In this document: positions 15,821 through 25,446 of the stretch, in pieces | How positions within the stretch are numbered: position 1 is the stretch's first letter | Layout: each line of letters opens with the position of its first letter | Position numbers and translations under genes: made by a program | NCBI RefSeq assembly: GCF_000379825.1 | Contig: NZ_KB903833.1 | Coordinates: 187,022 to 251,021, forward strand | Direction of reading: 5' to 3' | DNA: 64,000 bases | Source of the DNA: Longispora albida DSM 44784 | Lineage (GTDB): Bacteria; Actinomycetota; Actinomycetes; Mycobacteriales; Micromonosporaceae | Notes under the pieces: generated by a model | Database searches by the model: none | Told to the model about the DNA's origin: nothing | Seen by the model: the letters and a program-made list of their open reading frames with translations, nothing else

Positions 15821-15898
15821 GACGACCGATCCTACCGGCAGCCTGCTTCCGGCCCGGGCTCGGTGCCAGGTACGCCGCCTGCGCCCTCGCCGCCCGCC

Positions 15899-16882
15899 CT
15901 ACCTCGCGGCCCCGCGCCCGCGCCGCGCGCCCTGCTTCGCGGTCCCGCGCGGGGCGAGCTGTGCCGTGCGGCCGGAGCCACGGAGGCTCTGGACCGCGAG
16001 GGTCAGCACGCCGGCCGTGACGATCGCGGCCAGGTTGATCAGGAGCTGGACGGCGGAGCCGGCGGCCTCGTCCGGTGCCCGGTAGGCCAGGGCGACGGCG
16101 GCGTTGGCTGCGGCCGGGACGGTCGTCACGGAGATCAGCACGCCGACGAGCGCCCCGGACTTGGCCGAGGTCAGCGACAGCATCCCGGCCACCCCGGCCA
16201 GGAAGCCGACGATCCAGCTCAGCGCGTCCGGCCGCCAGATGAAGCCGGTCAGCGGGCGTTCGGCGAGGAGCATGTCCCTGCTGACCAGCCCGAGGGCGTC
16301 CAGCCCCCAGGTGGCGGCCATCGCGAACACCATCGACACCGCGAACCCGGCGGCCAGGGCGACGAGCGAGCCCCGGATCAGGTCGGCGCGGCGCCGGACG
16401 AGCCCGATGCACAACGCCGCGAGCGGGCCGAACTCCGGGCCGACGACCATCGCGCCCACGATCAGGATCGGCTGGTCGAGGAGCACGCCGATCGCCGCGA
16501 TGATCGTGGCGACGGTGAAGAAGGTCAGGTACGTGACGGACAGGTGGGTTTCCTCGCCCGTGCGGTGCTCCAGTTCCTCCCAGACGACCGCGTCGGCCCC
16601 CAGCCCCGGGGCTGCCTCGGCCGCCTGGTCGGCGGCCGCCGACAGCATCACGTCGACGCCCTCGATCGCGATGGAACCCTTCTCCTCGATGCCGAGCGCG
16701 CGCAGGGCGTCGAGGACGTCGTTGCTGCCCTCGCGGGCCACGTCGCAGAGGACGACATCGCCCTCGGGCTCGCGGGCGGCGCCGGGCAGGACGATGAGGT
16801 GGGTGACGGCCGGGTCCGCGCGGAGTACGTCGACGACCTGGTCGAGGTCCCCGTTCGGCGTGATGATCCTGAGGTGCAGCAC
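15899..16882 (-). CDS. DUF389 family membrane protein
   Basis: The 327-aa protein has a soluble N-terminal domain (about 1-110, ferredoxin-like in appearance) followed by about six membrane segments. The family core shows in TVATIIAAIGVLLDQPILIV, GAMVVGPEFGPLAALCIGL and SGALVGVLISVTTVPAAAN. DUF389 (TIGR00341 type) proteins are predicted membrane proteins without a proven substrate. The C-terminus is an Arg-rich tail. It starts 10 nt after the amidohydrolase gene ends and may be co-transcribed with it. Confidence 0.85.
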   Translation of the reverse strand: MLHLRIITPNGDLDQVVDVLRADPAVTHLIVLPGAAREPEGDVVLCDVAREGSNDVLDALRALGIEEKGSIAIEGVDVMLSAAADQAAEAAPGLGADAVVWEELEHRTGEETHLSVTYLTFFTVATIIAAIGVLLDQPILIVGAMVVGPEFGPLAALCIGLVRRRADLIRGSLVALAAGFAVSMVFAMAATWGLDALGLVSRDMLLAERPLTGFIWRPDALSWIVGFLAGVAGMLSLTSAKSGALVGVLISVTTVPAAANAAVALAYRAPDEAAGSAVQLLINLAAIVTAGVLTLAVQSLRGSGRTAQLAPRGTAKQGARRGRGAAR

Positions 16883-16892
16883 ACCGGGGAGA

Positions 16893-17987
16893 CTAGAGGA
16901 TCACGCGCCCCCGGAGGATGATCCGGGCTGGTTCACGGACCACGGTGAGGTCGGTGCGGGGGTCGCGCGGGTAGACGACGAGGTCGGCCGGGCCGCCTTC
17001 CGTCAGGGTCCCGAAGCCCAGCCACTCGCGGGCCTTCCAGGAGGCGGAGGCGATCACGTCAGCGGCCGGGATGCCCGCCCGCTCGTGGAGCAGGATCATC
17101 TCCTCGGCCGCGAGCCCGTGGTTGATGCCGCCGCCGGCGTCGGTGCCGACGAAGATCGGCACGCCGGCCTGGTGCGCGGCGGCCACCACGTCCGGGAAGC
17201 CGCGCTGGAGGGCCCGCATGTGGGCGGCGTACCCGGGGAACTTCCCGTCGGCCTGCGCCGCGATCCCCTCGAACGTCTCAATGTTGATCATCGTCGGGAT
17301 GAGGACGGTACCCTGGGCCGCCATCTGCCCGATCAGGTCCACCGACAGCCCCGTCCCGTGCTCCACCGAGTCGACCCCGGCCTCGACCAGGATCCGGACG
17401 GCCTCCTCGTCGAACGTGTGGGCTGCGACGCGTACCCCGGCGGCGTGTGCGGCTGCCACCGCGGCCTTCATGGTCGCCTCGTCCCAGGCGGGCGCCAGGT
17501 CGCCGGCCGAGCGCTCGATCCAGTCGCCGACGAGCTTCACCCAGCCGTTGCCAGCCGCCGCCTGCCGCTTGACGGCGTCGACGAGCGTGGCCGCCTCGTG
17601 CTCCTCGCCGATCCCCCGCAGGTACCGGCGGACAGGCGCCAGGTGCCGGCCAGCCCGGGCGAGCCTCGGAAGATCGTCGGCTTCGTCGAGCTCCGGATAC
17701 GGGAACGGCGAGCCGGCGTCGCGGATACCCAGCACGCCGGCGTCACGGTCGATCATGGCGAGCGCCCGGGCCTCGTCCACTGAGGAGATCGGTTCGCCGC
17801 CCCGCCGGATGCCGATGTGGCAGTGGGCGTCGACAAGCCCCGGGATGACGTACCCGCCATCGGCCACAGTGGTGGCTCCCGGAACAGGCTCGTAGGTGAC
17901 CCGGTCACCCGTCAGCCACAGGTCACGGACCTCGTCGCCGGGAAGCACCACCCCGCGGACATGCAGAACCGCCACACCATCGGTCAT
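16893..17987 (-). CDS. Amidohydrolase-family metal-dependent hydrolase
   Basis: The 364-aa enzyme has the amidohydrolase superfamily metal ligands: HxH in LVDAHCHIG (about 52-60), a possible carboxylated Lys in NGWVKLVGD, His in AAHTFDEEA, His in SVEHGTG and the catalytic Asp in FVGTDAGGG. The N- and C-terminal strands form the small beta-sandwich (GGPADLVVYPRDP near the end), as in imidazolonepropionase- and prolidase-like members. Substrate cannot be told. It probably forms an operon with the DUF389 gene downstream. Confidence 0.88.
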   Translation of the reverse strand: MTDGVAVLHVRGVVLPGDEVRDLWLTGDRVTYEPVPGATTVADGGYVIPGLVDAHCHIGIRRGGEPISSVDEARALAMIDRDAGVLGIRDAGSPFPYPELDEADDLPRLARAGRHLAPVRRYLRGIGEEHEAATLVDAVKRQAAAGNGWVKLVGDWIERSAGDLAPAWDEATMKAAVAAAHAAGVRVAAHTFDEEAVRILVEAGVDSVEHGTGLSVDLIGQMAAQGTVLIPTMINIETFEGIAAQADGKFPGYAAHMRALQRGFPDVVAAAHQAGVPIFVGTDAGGGINHGLAAEEMILLHERAGIPAADVIASASWKAREWLGFGTLTEGGPADLVVYPRDPRTDLTVVREPARIILRGRVIL

Positions 17988-18133
17988 AGCGCTTTTCTAC
18001 CAGGCTGGGTCTGGGAACGAGTCAGGGACGACGCGAAGTGATCCGCGCCGTCCCCGGTACAAAATGAGGCTCTTGAAGTGAGAAGAGTCCTTATGAGGGC
18101 AAACCCACGCCGGCAGCCCCACAGGCCAAGAAG

Positions 18134-19678
18134 CTACTTGTCCTTCTTGAACTTCGAGAAGTCGATACTGGGCAGCTTGAAACCAGGCGGAAGACCGTCA
18201 CCGGCACCACCCGCGCCAGCACCCGGCGGAAGCTGCGGAGGCAGACCCGGCGGCAGCGTCGGCATGCCGCCACGCGCACGGGCACCCGAAGCGCCGCCGC
18301 TCTTCTTCTTACCGTCCTTGCGCTTGTTCTTCTGGGACTTGGTGAAGCTGGCCTTGCCGCGGCCGGGCAGGCCCATCATGCCGCCCATCTGCTTCATCAT
18401 CTTCTGCGCCTCGGAGAACCGGGTGATCAGCTGGTTCACGTCCGTGACGGTGGTGCCGGAGCCGTTGGCGATCCGGGTCCGGCGGGAGGCGTTGAGCACC
18501 TTCGGGTCGGTGCGCTCGCCGGGGGTCATCGACCTGATGATCGCGGTGACCTTGTCGAGGTGCTTGTCGTCGACCTCGGCGATCTGGTCCTTCATCTGGT
18601 TCATGCCGGGCATCATCGACAGCAGGTTGGAGATGGGGCCCATCCGGCGGACCGCGAGGAGCTGGTCGAGGAAGTCTTCGAGGGTGAAGTTCATGCCGCC
18701 CATGAGCTTGGCGGCCATCTTCTCCTTCTGGTCGTCCTCGAAGACCTTCTCCGCCTGCTCGATCAGGGTGAGCACGTCGCCCATGCCGAGGATGCGGGAG
18801 GCCATCCGGTCCGGGTGGAAGACGTCGAAGTCCTCCAGCTTCTCGCCGGTCGAGGCGAACATGATCGGCTGGCCGGTGACCTGGCGGACGGACAGCGCGG
18901 CACCACCACGGGCGTCACCGTCCAGCTTGGACAGCACGACACCGGTGATCCCGACGCCGTCGCGGAACGCCTCTGCGGTGCTGACCGCGTCCTGGCCGAC
19001 CATCGCGTCGATGACGAACAGGACCTCGTCCGGGCTGGTCACGTCGCGGATCGCGGCGGCCTGGGCCATCATCTCGGCGTCGATGCCGAGGCGGCCGGCG
19101 GTGTCGATGATGACGATGTCGCGCATCTGCCGCTTGGCGTGCTCGATCGCGTTCTTCGCGACCTGCACCGGGTCGCCGACGCCGCTGCCGGGCTCCGGGG
19201 CGTAGACCTCGACGCCTGCCCGCTCGCCGAGCACCTGGAGCTGCTGGACGGCGTTGGGCCGCTGGAGGTCCGCGGCGACCAGCATCGGCTGGTGGCCCTG
19301 CTCCTTGAGGTGCAGGGCGAGCTTGCCGCCGAGCGTGGTCTTACCGGCACCCTGGAGACCGGCCAGCATGATGACCGTCGGGGGGTGCTTGGCGAACTGG
19401 AGCCGCCGCGCCTCGCCGCCGAGGACCGAGATCAGCTCCTCGTGCACGATCTTGATGACCTGCTGCGCCGGGTTGAGGGCCTTGGACACCTCCGTGCCCC
19501 GGCAGCGTTCCTTGATCTGGTGGATGAACGCCTTCACCACCGGCAGCGCGACGTCCGCCTCGAGGAGCGCCATCCGGATTTCCCGGGCTGTGCGGTCGAT
19601 GTCGGCGTCGCTGAGCCGGCCCTTGCCCTTGAGCTGGGCGAAGATGCCGGAAAGCCGGTCGGAGAGCGTGTCGAACAC
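18134..19678 (-). CDS. ffh: Signal recognition particle protein Ffh
   Basis: SRP54/Ffh binds signal sequences of nascent proteins and docks with FtsY. The 514-aa protein has the N domain, the GTPase with GLQGAGKTTLGGKLA, DLQRPNAVQQL, IDTAGR and LSKLDGDARGG, and the Met-rich M domain (LMGGMNFTLEDFLDQL, LLSMMPGMNQM, KMMKQMGGMMGLPGRG). A Gly/Pro-rich tail follows. GTG 19678 is preceded by AAGGA at suitable distance; the upstream reading to 19912 overlaps the divergent gene and is rejected. FtsY, its receptor, lies at 34479. Confidence 0.97.
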   Translation of the reverse strand: MFDTLSDRLSGIFAQLKGKGRLSDADIDRTAREIRMALLEADVALPVVKAFIHQIKERCRGTEVSKALNPAQQVIKIVHEELISVLGGEARRLQFAKHPPTVIMLAGLQGAGKTTLGGKLALHLKEQGHQPMLVAADLQRPNAVQQLQVLGERAGVEVYAPEPGSGVGDPVQVAKNAIEHAKRQMRDIVIIDTAGRLGIDAEMMAQAAAIRDVTSPDEVLFVIDAMVGQDAVSTAEAFRDGVGITGVVLSKLDGDARGGAALSVRQVTGQPIMFASTGEKLEDFDVFHPDRMASRILGMGDVLTLIEQAEKVFEDDQKEKMAAKLMGGMNFTLEDFLDQLLAVRRMGPISNLLSMMPGMNQMKDQIAEVDDKHLDKVTAIIRSMTPGERTDPKVLNASRRTRIANGSGTTVTDVNQLITRFSEAQKMMKQMGGMMGLPGRGKASFTKSQKNKRKDGKKKSGGASGARARGGMPTLPPGLPPQLPPGAGAGGAGDGLPPGFKLPSIDFSKFKKDK

Positions 19679-19856
19679 GTCAGGATCCTTCTTGCTGGGG
19701 CTGGGGTGCGCGCCGGTCCAGCTTACCCGTCCCGTTCCGCCTGACGGGTTTTGGCCGAACCGTGCATCCCGGCTCCGTCCGGCCCGTACCGAATCCGGGC
19801 AAAACGCGCGCGAGGGCCAGGCGGGAGTGCGGTGTGACGTAGCTAATAATGTTCCG

Positions 19857-20723
19857 ATGCACATCCCGTACGAGCGGTACTTCGACCTGCGCGCCATCCC
19901 CAAGGGCGGCATGGCGCTGGACTCCTACGAGTACCTGAGCCAGGTCACCGCTTCGGCTGTGGAGAGCTCGCCGATCTGGGACGCGCACACCCACCTGGGT
20001 ACCGACACGGACGGCAAGACGCTCACCGCCGAGGCGCTGCTGGCCGACCTGGCCCGGTTCGACGTGGCAGGGGCCGTCGTGTTCCCGTTCAACGACCCGG
20101 ACCAGGGCGAGGACTTCGGCGTGCCGAACCAGCGGATCTGGGACGCGTGCCTGCCGTACTCCGACCGGCTGGTCCCGTTCATGCGGCTCAACCCGCACGG
20201 GCCGTGGGAGGCGGAGTACGAGCGGTGCCTCGCCCGTGGTCACCGGGGCGTCAAGCTGCACCCGCGCGCCCAGGAGTTCGACATCGCGGCCGGCGTCGTA
20301 CGGGGGATCTACAAGCGCGCCGCTGACGACGGCCTGCCGGTGCTCGTGCACACCGGCTACGGCATGCCGGCCATCTCGCAGGACGTGGCGGCGGTGGCCG
20401 AGGCGTACCCGGAGCTGAAGCTGATCCTCGGGCACGCGTCGTTCATCGACATGCCCCGGGCGCTGAGTGTCCTCAAGCCCTACCCGAACGTGTACTTCGA
20501 GACGTCCGTCGTCCGGATGTACGACCTGTTCCAGGTGCTGCGCGAGGTCGACCCTGGCCGAGTCATGTACGGCTCGGACAAGCCGTACTCGTCGAGCACC
20601 GTGTCCCTCCAGGCGATGGGCATCATGGCCTCGCTGGCCGGCGTGGCCCCTGAGCGCCTCCCCGATCTGTTCGGCGGCAACCTGCTCCGGGTACTGGGCG
20701 TCACCTCGAAGGTCGCGGCATGA
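19857..20723 (+). CDS. TIM-barrel amidohydrolase (amidohydrolase 2 family)
   Basis: The 288-aa protein has metal-binding HxH in WDAHTHLG (about 42-49), His in VKLHPRAQEF, His in VLVHTGYGMP, His in LILGHASFID and Asp in VMYGSDKPYSSS, the layout of the PF04909 family (decarboxylases and hydrolases). ATG 19857 lies only a few bases after the -10-like TAATAAT, so the message may be leaderless; this is inference. The next gene overlaps by ATGA. Substrate unknown. The 178-nt space to ffh must hold two divergent promoters. Confidence 0.85.
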   Translation: MHIPYERYFDLRAIPKGGMALDSYEYLSQVTASAVESSPIWDAHTHLGTDTDGKTLTAEALLADLARFDVAGAVVFPFNDPDQGEDFGVPNQRIWDACLPYSDRLVPFMRLNPHGPWEAEYERCLARGHRGVKLHPRAQEFDIAAGVVRGIYKRAADDGLPVLVHTGYGMPAISQDVAAVAEAYPELKLILGHASFIDMPRALSVLKPYPNVYFETSVVRMYDLFQVLREVDPGRVMYGSDKPYSSSTVSLQAMGIMASLAGVAPERLPDLFGGNLLRVLGVTSKVAA

Positions 20724-21211
20724 GGACTGTCATCAAGGGCACCGACGTCCGCGAGGTCTGCCAGGAGGTCGTCGACCGGGGCCTGCACCCGGAGGAGGTC
20801 GACGTGGACCTCGGCGACGGCCGGGTGCTGCCGCTGGTCCTCGACGACCCGGCGCACTTCACCCTCTACGTCCGGCTGTACTCCCGCGCCCTCGCCGCCC
20901 GTAACCTCTTCCTCTCCGGGAACGTCCGCCGGACACTGTGGGAGATCGGCGCGGCCCTCATCGCCGCCGACGAGCCGCCCTGCTTCCTGGAGGGCGTGTA
21001 CCTGGCCGAGATCCGGGGCGCGCTCGCCAACGCGGAGGACGCGCTGCGCACCGGGCAGACGAGCAGCAAGCACCACGGGCCGTACGCGTCGATGACGATC
21101 GCCGAGAACTTGTGCCTGATGCGGTTGTTCCGCCGGCAGACGTTCCCGATGTCCGGCATCCCGCAGCAGGCTCAGCCATCGATTTCGGACTCGACGGCGG
21201 CGCGGGTGTAG
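20720..21211 (+). CDS. Unknown protein coupled to the amidohydrolase
   Basis: The ATG overlaps the amidohydrolase stop (ATGA), so the two are translationally coupled and probably work together. The 163-aa protein is alpha/beta in its first half (VDVDLGDGRVLPLVLDDPAHF) and helical in the second, with a striking TSSKHHGPYASMTIAENLCLMRLFRR segment (about 117-142) whose His pair could bind a metal or substrate. I recognise no family. Its last 40 nt are antisense to the end of glnD, and the C-terminal residues after about 150 look unstructured, so the true stop may have drifted. Confidence 0.75.
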   Translation: MRTVIKGTDVREVCQEVVDRGLHPEEVDVDLGDGRVLPLVLDDPAHFTLYVRLYSRALAARNLFLSGNVRRTLWEIGAALIAADEPPCFLEGVYLAEIRGALANAEDALRTGQTSSKHHGPYASMTIAENLCLMRLFRRQTFPMSGIPQQAQPSISDSTAARV

Positions 21212-23280
21212 CGGCCGGTCAGGTAGAACACGTCGACGGCCGAGCCGCCGTACGTCGCGACCCGGGCCGAGCGGACCTGCGCTCCGGCCCGGGCCAGCGC
21301 CGCGGCGATCCGGTGCAGGAGGCCGGGCGCGTCGGCGGCGCGGACCTCCAGGATCTCCGCGTCGGTGGCGTCCGCACACCACACCAGGCGCGCTCCGGGC
21401 ACCCCGGGCACGGCGAGCCCCGGCTGCGCGATGGCCTGCCGGAGCGTCGTGGCGGCGAGCGCGGGGTCTGGCGGATCGCCGTACCGTGGCCGGATCTCGC
21501 AGTCGAGCAGTGCGCGGCCGTCACGGCTGGCGATGTCGGCGGCCAGCACGTCCAGCCGGAGCCGGGCGAGGGCCCCGGAGACCGCGGCGAGCAGCCCGGG
21601 CCGGTCGTCCGCCCGCACGGTGACCCGGCCGGCGCCTATTTCCACGTCTGGTCCGGCGAAGCGGGCCGGGTCGGCGGCAGGTGCGGGCAGAGGTCCGCTG
21701 TCCAGGTAGGACCGCACCCGGCCAGCCAGTTCCGCTACCAGCTTGTCCTTCCAGCCCGACCAGGCAAGAGGCCCGGTCGCCGCCGCGTCCGCCAGGGTCA
21801 GTGCCCAGAGCAGATCGAGAAACCCCTCATCCTGTACCGCGTGAGCCACCGGAGGCACCGTCGCCGGGTCCCCCAGATCCCGCCGCGTCGCGGTGTCCGC
21901 GAGCAGCAGATGGTGCTCCACGAGCCGGGCGGTGACGTCAGCGTCACGGCCGGACAGCCCGATCCGGGCGCAGATCCGCCGGGCCGGGCCGATCCCCGCC
22001 AGGCTGTGGTCACCACCGAGCCCCTTGCCGATGTCGTGCAGGAAGGCCCCGAGGGCCAGCAGGTCCGGCCGGTTCACGTCGCGGGCCGAGCGGGCCGACT
22101 CGGCGGCGGCCTGCACGAGGTGACGGTCCACTGTGTACAGATGCACGGCGTCGTACTGCGGCAGGCACCGGATCCTGTCCCACTCCGGCAGCCACCGGCT
22201 CACCAGCCCGGCCCTGTCGCACGCCTCCCACGCGCCGACCAGCCCCTCCCCCGCGCCGAGCAGCGTCAGGAACGCCGCCCGCGCCTCCTCCGGCCACGGT
22301 TCCGGCAGCGGCGGGCTGTGCTCGGCCAGCCAGGCCAGCGTCGAGGCGGTGATCGGCAGCCCGTGCACGGCAGCTGCGGCGGCGACGCGGAGCGCGAGTA
22401 CCGGATCGTGCCGGCTGGCAGAGCGGGCCAGGCACACCTCGCCGCCGTACTCGACCACCCCGTCGGCGAGCGGCCGGCGCGGCTCCACCACAGCGGGTCT
22501 CCCCCACCGCGCGACGGCCCGCCAGGCATCGTCAGCCGCGTACGCGATTGTCCGGGCGTCGTCGGAGACGCGGCGGAGCAGGGCATCCCTGCCGGGTACC
22601 CCCAAAAGGGCGGTGACCGGATCTCGCAGCTCAGCGAGCATCCGGTCGCAACGGCGGCCCGCAGCGTGGTGCAGGGCCTCCCTGACGTCACGCAGGCGGG
22701 TGGCGGCGCGGGCTGCGGCACGCGAGGGGATGGTGATCTGTGCGAATCCGATGCCGCGCAGGACCACCGCGTCCCGCAGCCCGCCGCGTGCCTCCTTCAG
22801 ATCCCCTTCCAGGAGGAACGCGAGCTCGCCGCGATCACGCCACCGCTGCTCGGTGAGCTCGCGGAGCGCGGCGAGCCGCCTCGGTGCCCGCGCCCGCCAG
22901 TCGCCGGCGGCGGCCCCGCGCAGCCGGGCGGTCAGCGCGGGATCGCCGGCGATGTGCCGGGCGTCGAGCAGGCCGAGCGCGGCCTTCACGTCGCGTTCAG
23001 CGACGGCGAGGGCCTCGTCGACGGTGCGGACGGCGTGGTCGAGGGGCAGTTTCTCCGCCCAGACCGGATACCAGAGCTGGTCGGCGACGGTCGCGATGCC
23101 GGGCCAGCCGTCGTGCAGGAGCAGCAGGTCGAGGTCGGGGTACGGCGGGATCTCGCCACGGCCGAGGCCCCCCACGGCCACCAGCGCGATCCCGCCACCC
23201 CGCGGAAGGAGCCCGGCCAGCCAGCCATCGAGCATCCGGCTCCGTTCCGCGCCCTGAGCCCCCGCGACCCGTTCCCGCAC
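21172..23280 (-). CDS. glnD: PII nucleotidyltransferase/uridylyl-removing enzyme
   Basis: GlnD senses glutamine and modifies PII; in actinobacteria it adenylylates GlnK. The 702-aa protein has the nucleotidyltransferase motif AVGGLGRGEIPPYPDLDLLLL (about 35-55), the HD-domain motif LGAFLHDIGKGLGGDHS (about 425-441) and two C-terminal ACT domains (RVTVRADDRPGLLAAVSGAL and EVRAADAPGLLHRIAAAL). It is shorter than the E. coli enzyme (890 aa), mostly at the N-terminus. GTG 23280 follows AGGGG at 6 nt and begins 8 nt after the glnK stop. Confidence 0.95.
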   Translation of the reverse strand: MRERVAGAQGAERSRMLDGWLAGLLPRGGGIALVAVGGLGRGEIPPYPDLDLLLLHDGWPGIATVADQLWYPVWAEKLPLDHAVRTVDEALAVAERDVKAALGLLDARHIAGDPALTARLRGAAAGDWRARAPRRLAALRELTEQRWRDRGELAFLLEGDLKEARGGLRDAVVLRGIGFAQITIPSRAAARAATRLRDVREALHHAAGRRCDRMLAELRDPVTALLGVPGRDALLRRVSDDARTIAYAADDAWRAVARWGRPAVVEPRRPLADGVVEYGGEVCLARSASRHDPVLALRVAAAAAVHGLPITASTLAWLAEHSPPLPEPWPEEARAAFLTLLGAGEGLVGAWEACDRAGLVSRWLPEWDRIRCLPQYDAVHLYTVDRHLVQAAAESARSARDVNRPDLLALGAFLHDIGKGLGGDHSLAGIGPARRICARIGLSGRDADVTARLVEHHLLLADTATRRDLGDPATVPPVAHAVQDEGFLDLLWALTLADAAATGPLAWSGWKDKLVAELAGRVRSYLDSGPLPAPAADPARFAGPDVEIGAGRVTVRADDRPGLLAAVSGALARLRLDVLAADIASRDGRALLDCEIRPRYGDPPDPALAATTLRQAIAQPGLAVPGVPGARLVWCADATDAEILEVRAADAPGLLHRIAAALARAGAQVRSARVATYGGSAVDVFYLTGRYTRAAVESEIDG

Positions 23281-23288
23281 GACAACCC

Positions 23289-24973
<1,685 letters not shown>

Positions 24974-25114
24974 CGGCCGCCTCCTTTCATGACCCCCTCC
25001 CGGCAACGCCAGCCGAACCGTCCCCCGGCCACGGCCGGGGACGCTCAGCTGCGCTGGAAAGGGCCACGCTGCCCTGGCGGCCCCGCTCCTTAGGGGCCAG
25101 CGCCGGATGTCACC

Positions 25115-25170
25115 CACCTAACATCGCGGTTGTTTCAGCCACCTGCCAGCCACGATTTCCACCGTGTTAA
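25115..25170 (-). promoter_or_regulatory. amtB promoter with GlnR-like box
   Basis: Minus strand reads TTAAC-N6-GAAAT-N6-TGGCA-N7-GAAAC (25170-25132), close to the actinobacterial GlnR pattern GTNAC-N6-GAAAC repeated. TAGGTG (25120-25115) may be the -10. The third element and the last spacing are imperfect. The 24974-25446 space is otherwise gene-free apart from the repeats listed next. Confidence 0.5.
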
Positions 25171-25172
25171 TT

Positions 25173-25267
25173 GGGTTGGGCGGGCTGGCCGCTCCGTCTG
25201 GTTCCCTTCGCGCTCCGGCCCCAGGGGGCCTCCGCGCGAAGCGAACCGCGGCCAGCCCGCCCAACCC
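25173..25267. repeat. 95-bp hairpin-forming inverted repeat
   Basis: The 20-bp arm at 25173-25192 is perfectly complementary to 25248-25267. Inside, GGTTC and CTTCGCG (25200-25212) pair with CGCGAAG and GAACC (25234-25247), and GGCCCC with GGCC at the tip, with small bulges. Nearly the whole segment folds into one stem. It lies between the mycosin 3' end and the amtB promoter. It could be a MITE-like element or a structured transcription block. Confidence 0.7.
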
Positions 25268-25273
25268 GTGCCC

Positions 25274-25322
25274 GGGCGCCGTTACCCATGCGACGTCTGC
25301 CGGCGCTTCACGGTTAGACCGG
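25274..25322 (+). repeat. 49-bp dispersed repeat, copy 1
   Basis: 46 of 49 bases match 58353-58401 in the same orientation. The only differences are transitions at three positions. It adjoins the 95-bp inverted repeat. Read in one frame it encodes [15 protein letters not shown], but no credible ORF surrounds it. Confidence 0.75.
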
Positions 25323-25446
25323 TTGTGGTTGAGCTGTAGGAACCTCTGTGGTTGATGTGATTGGTTCGCTCTGAGCTACCCCGCTCTGGGGCGTCCTGAA
25401 AGCAAACCTGTGCGCAGGTCACCGCACAGGTCCAAGGCTGGCCCAC

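Noticed and set aside
14093-16921. Plus-strand open frame of 942 codons opposite proS and the DUF389 gene
   Set aside because: It is an antisense shadow caused by high GC at codon position three. The sequence is rich in Arg, Asp, Gly and His without any domain, while the minus strand encodes clear families.
25130-25339. 69-codon plus ORF containing [15 protein letters not shown]
   Set aside because: The conserved 49-bp core is real, but the rest of the ORF is the 95-bp hairpin in translation. The reading frame around the second copy differs, so no gene is called.
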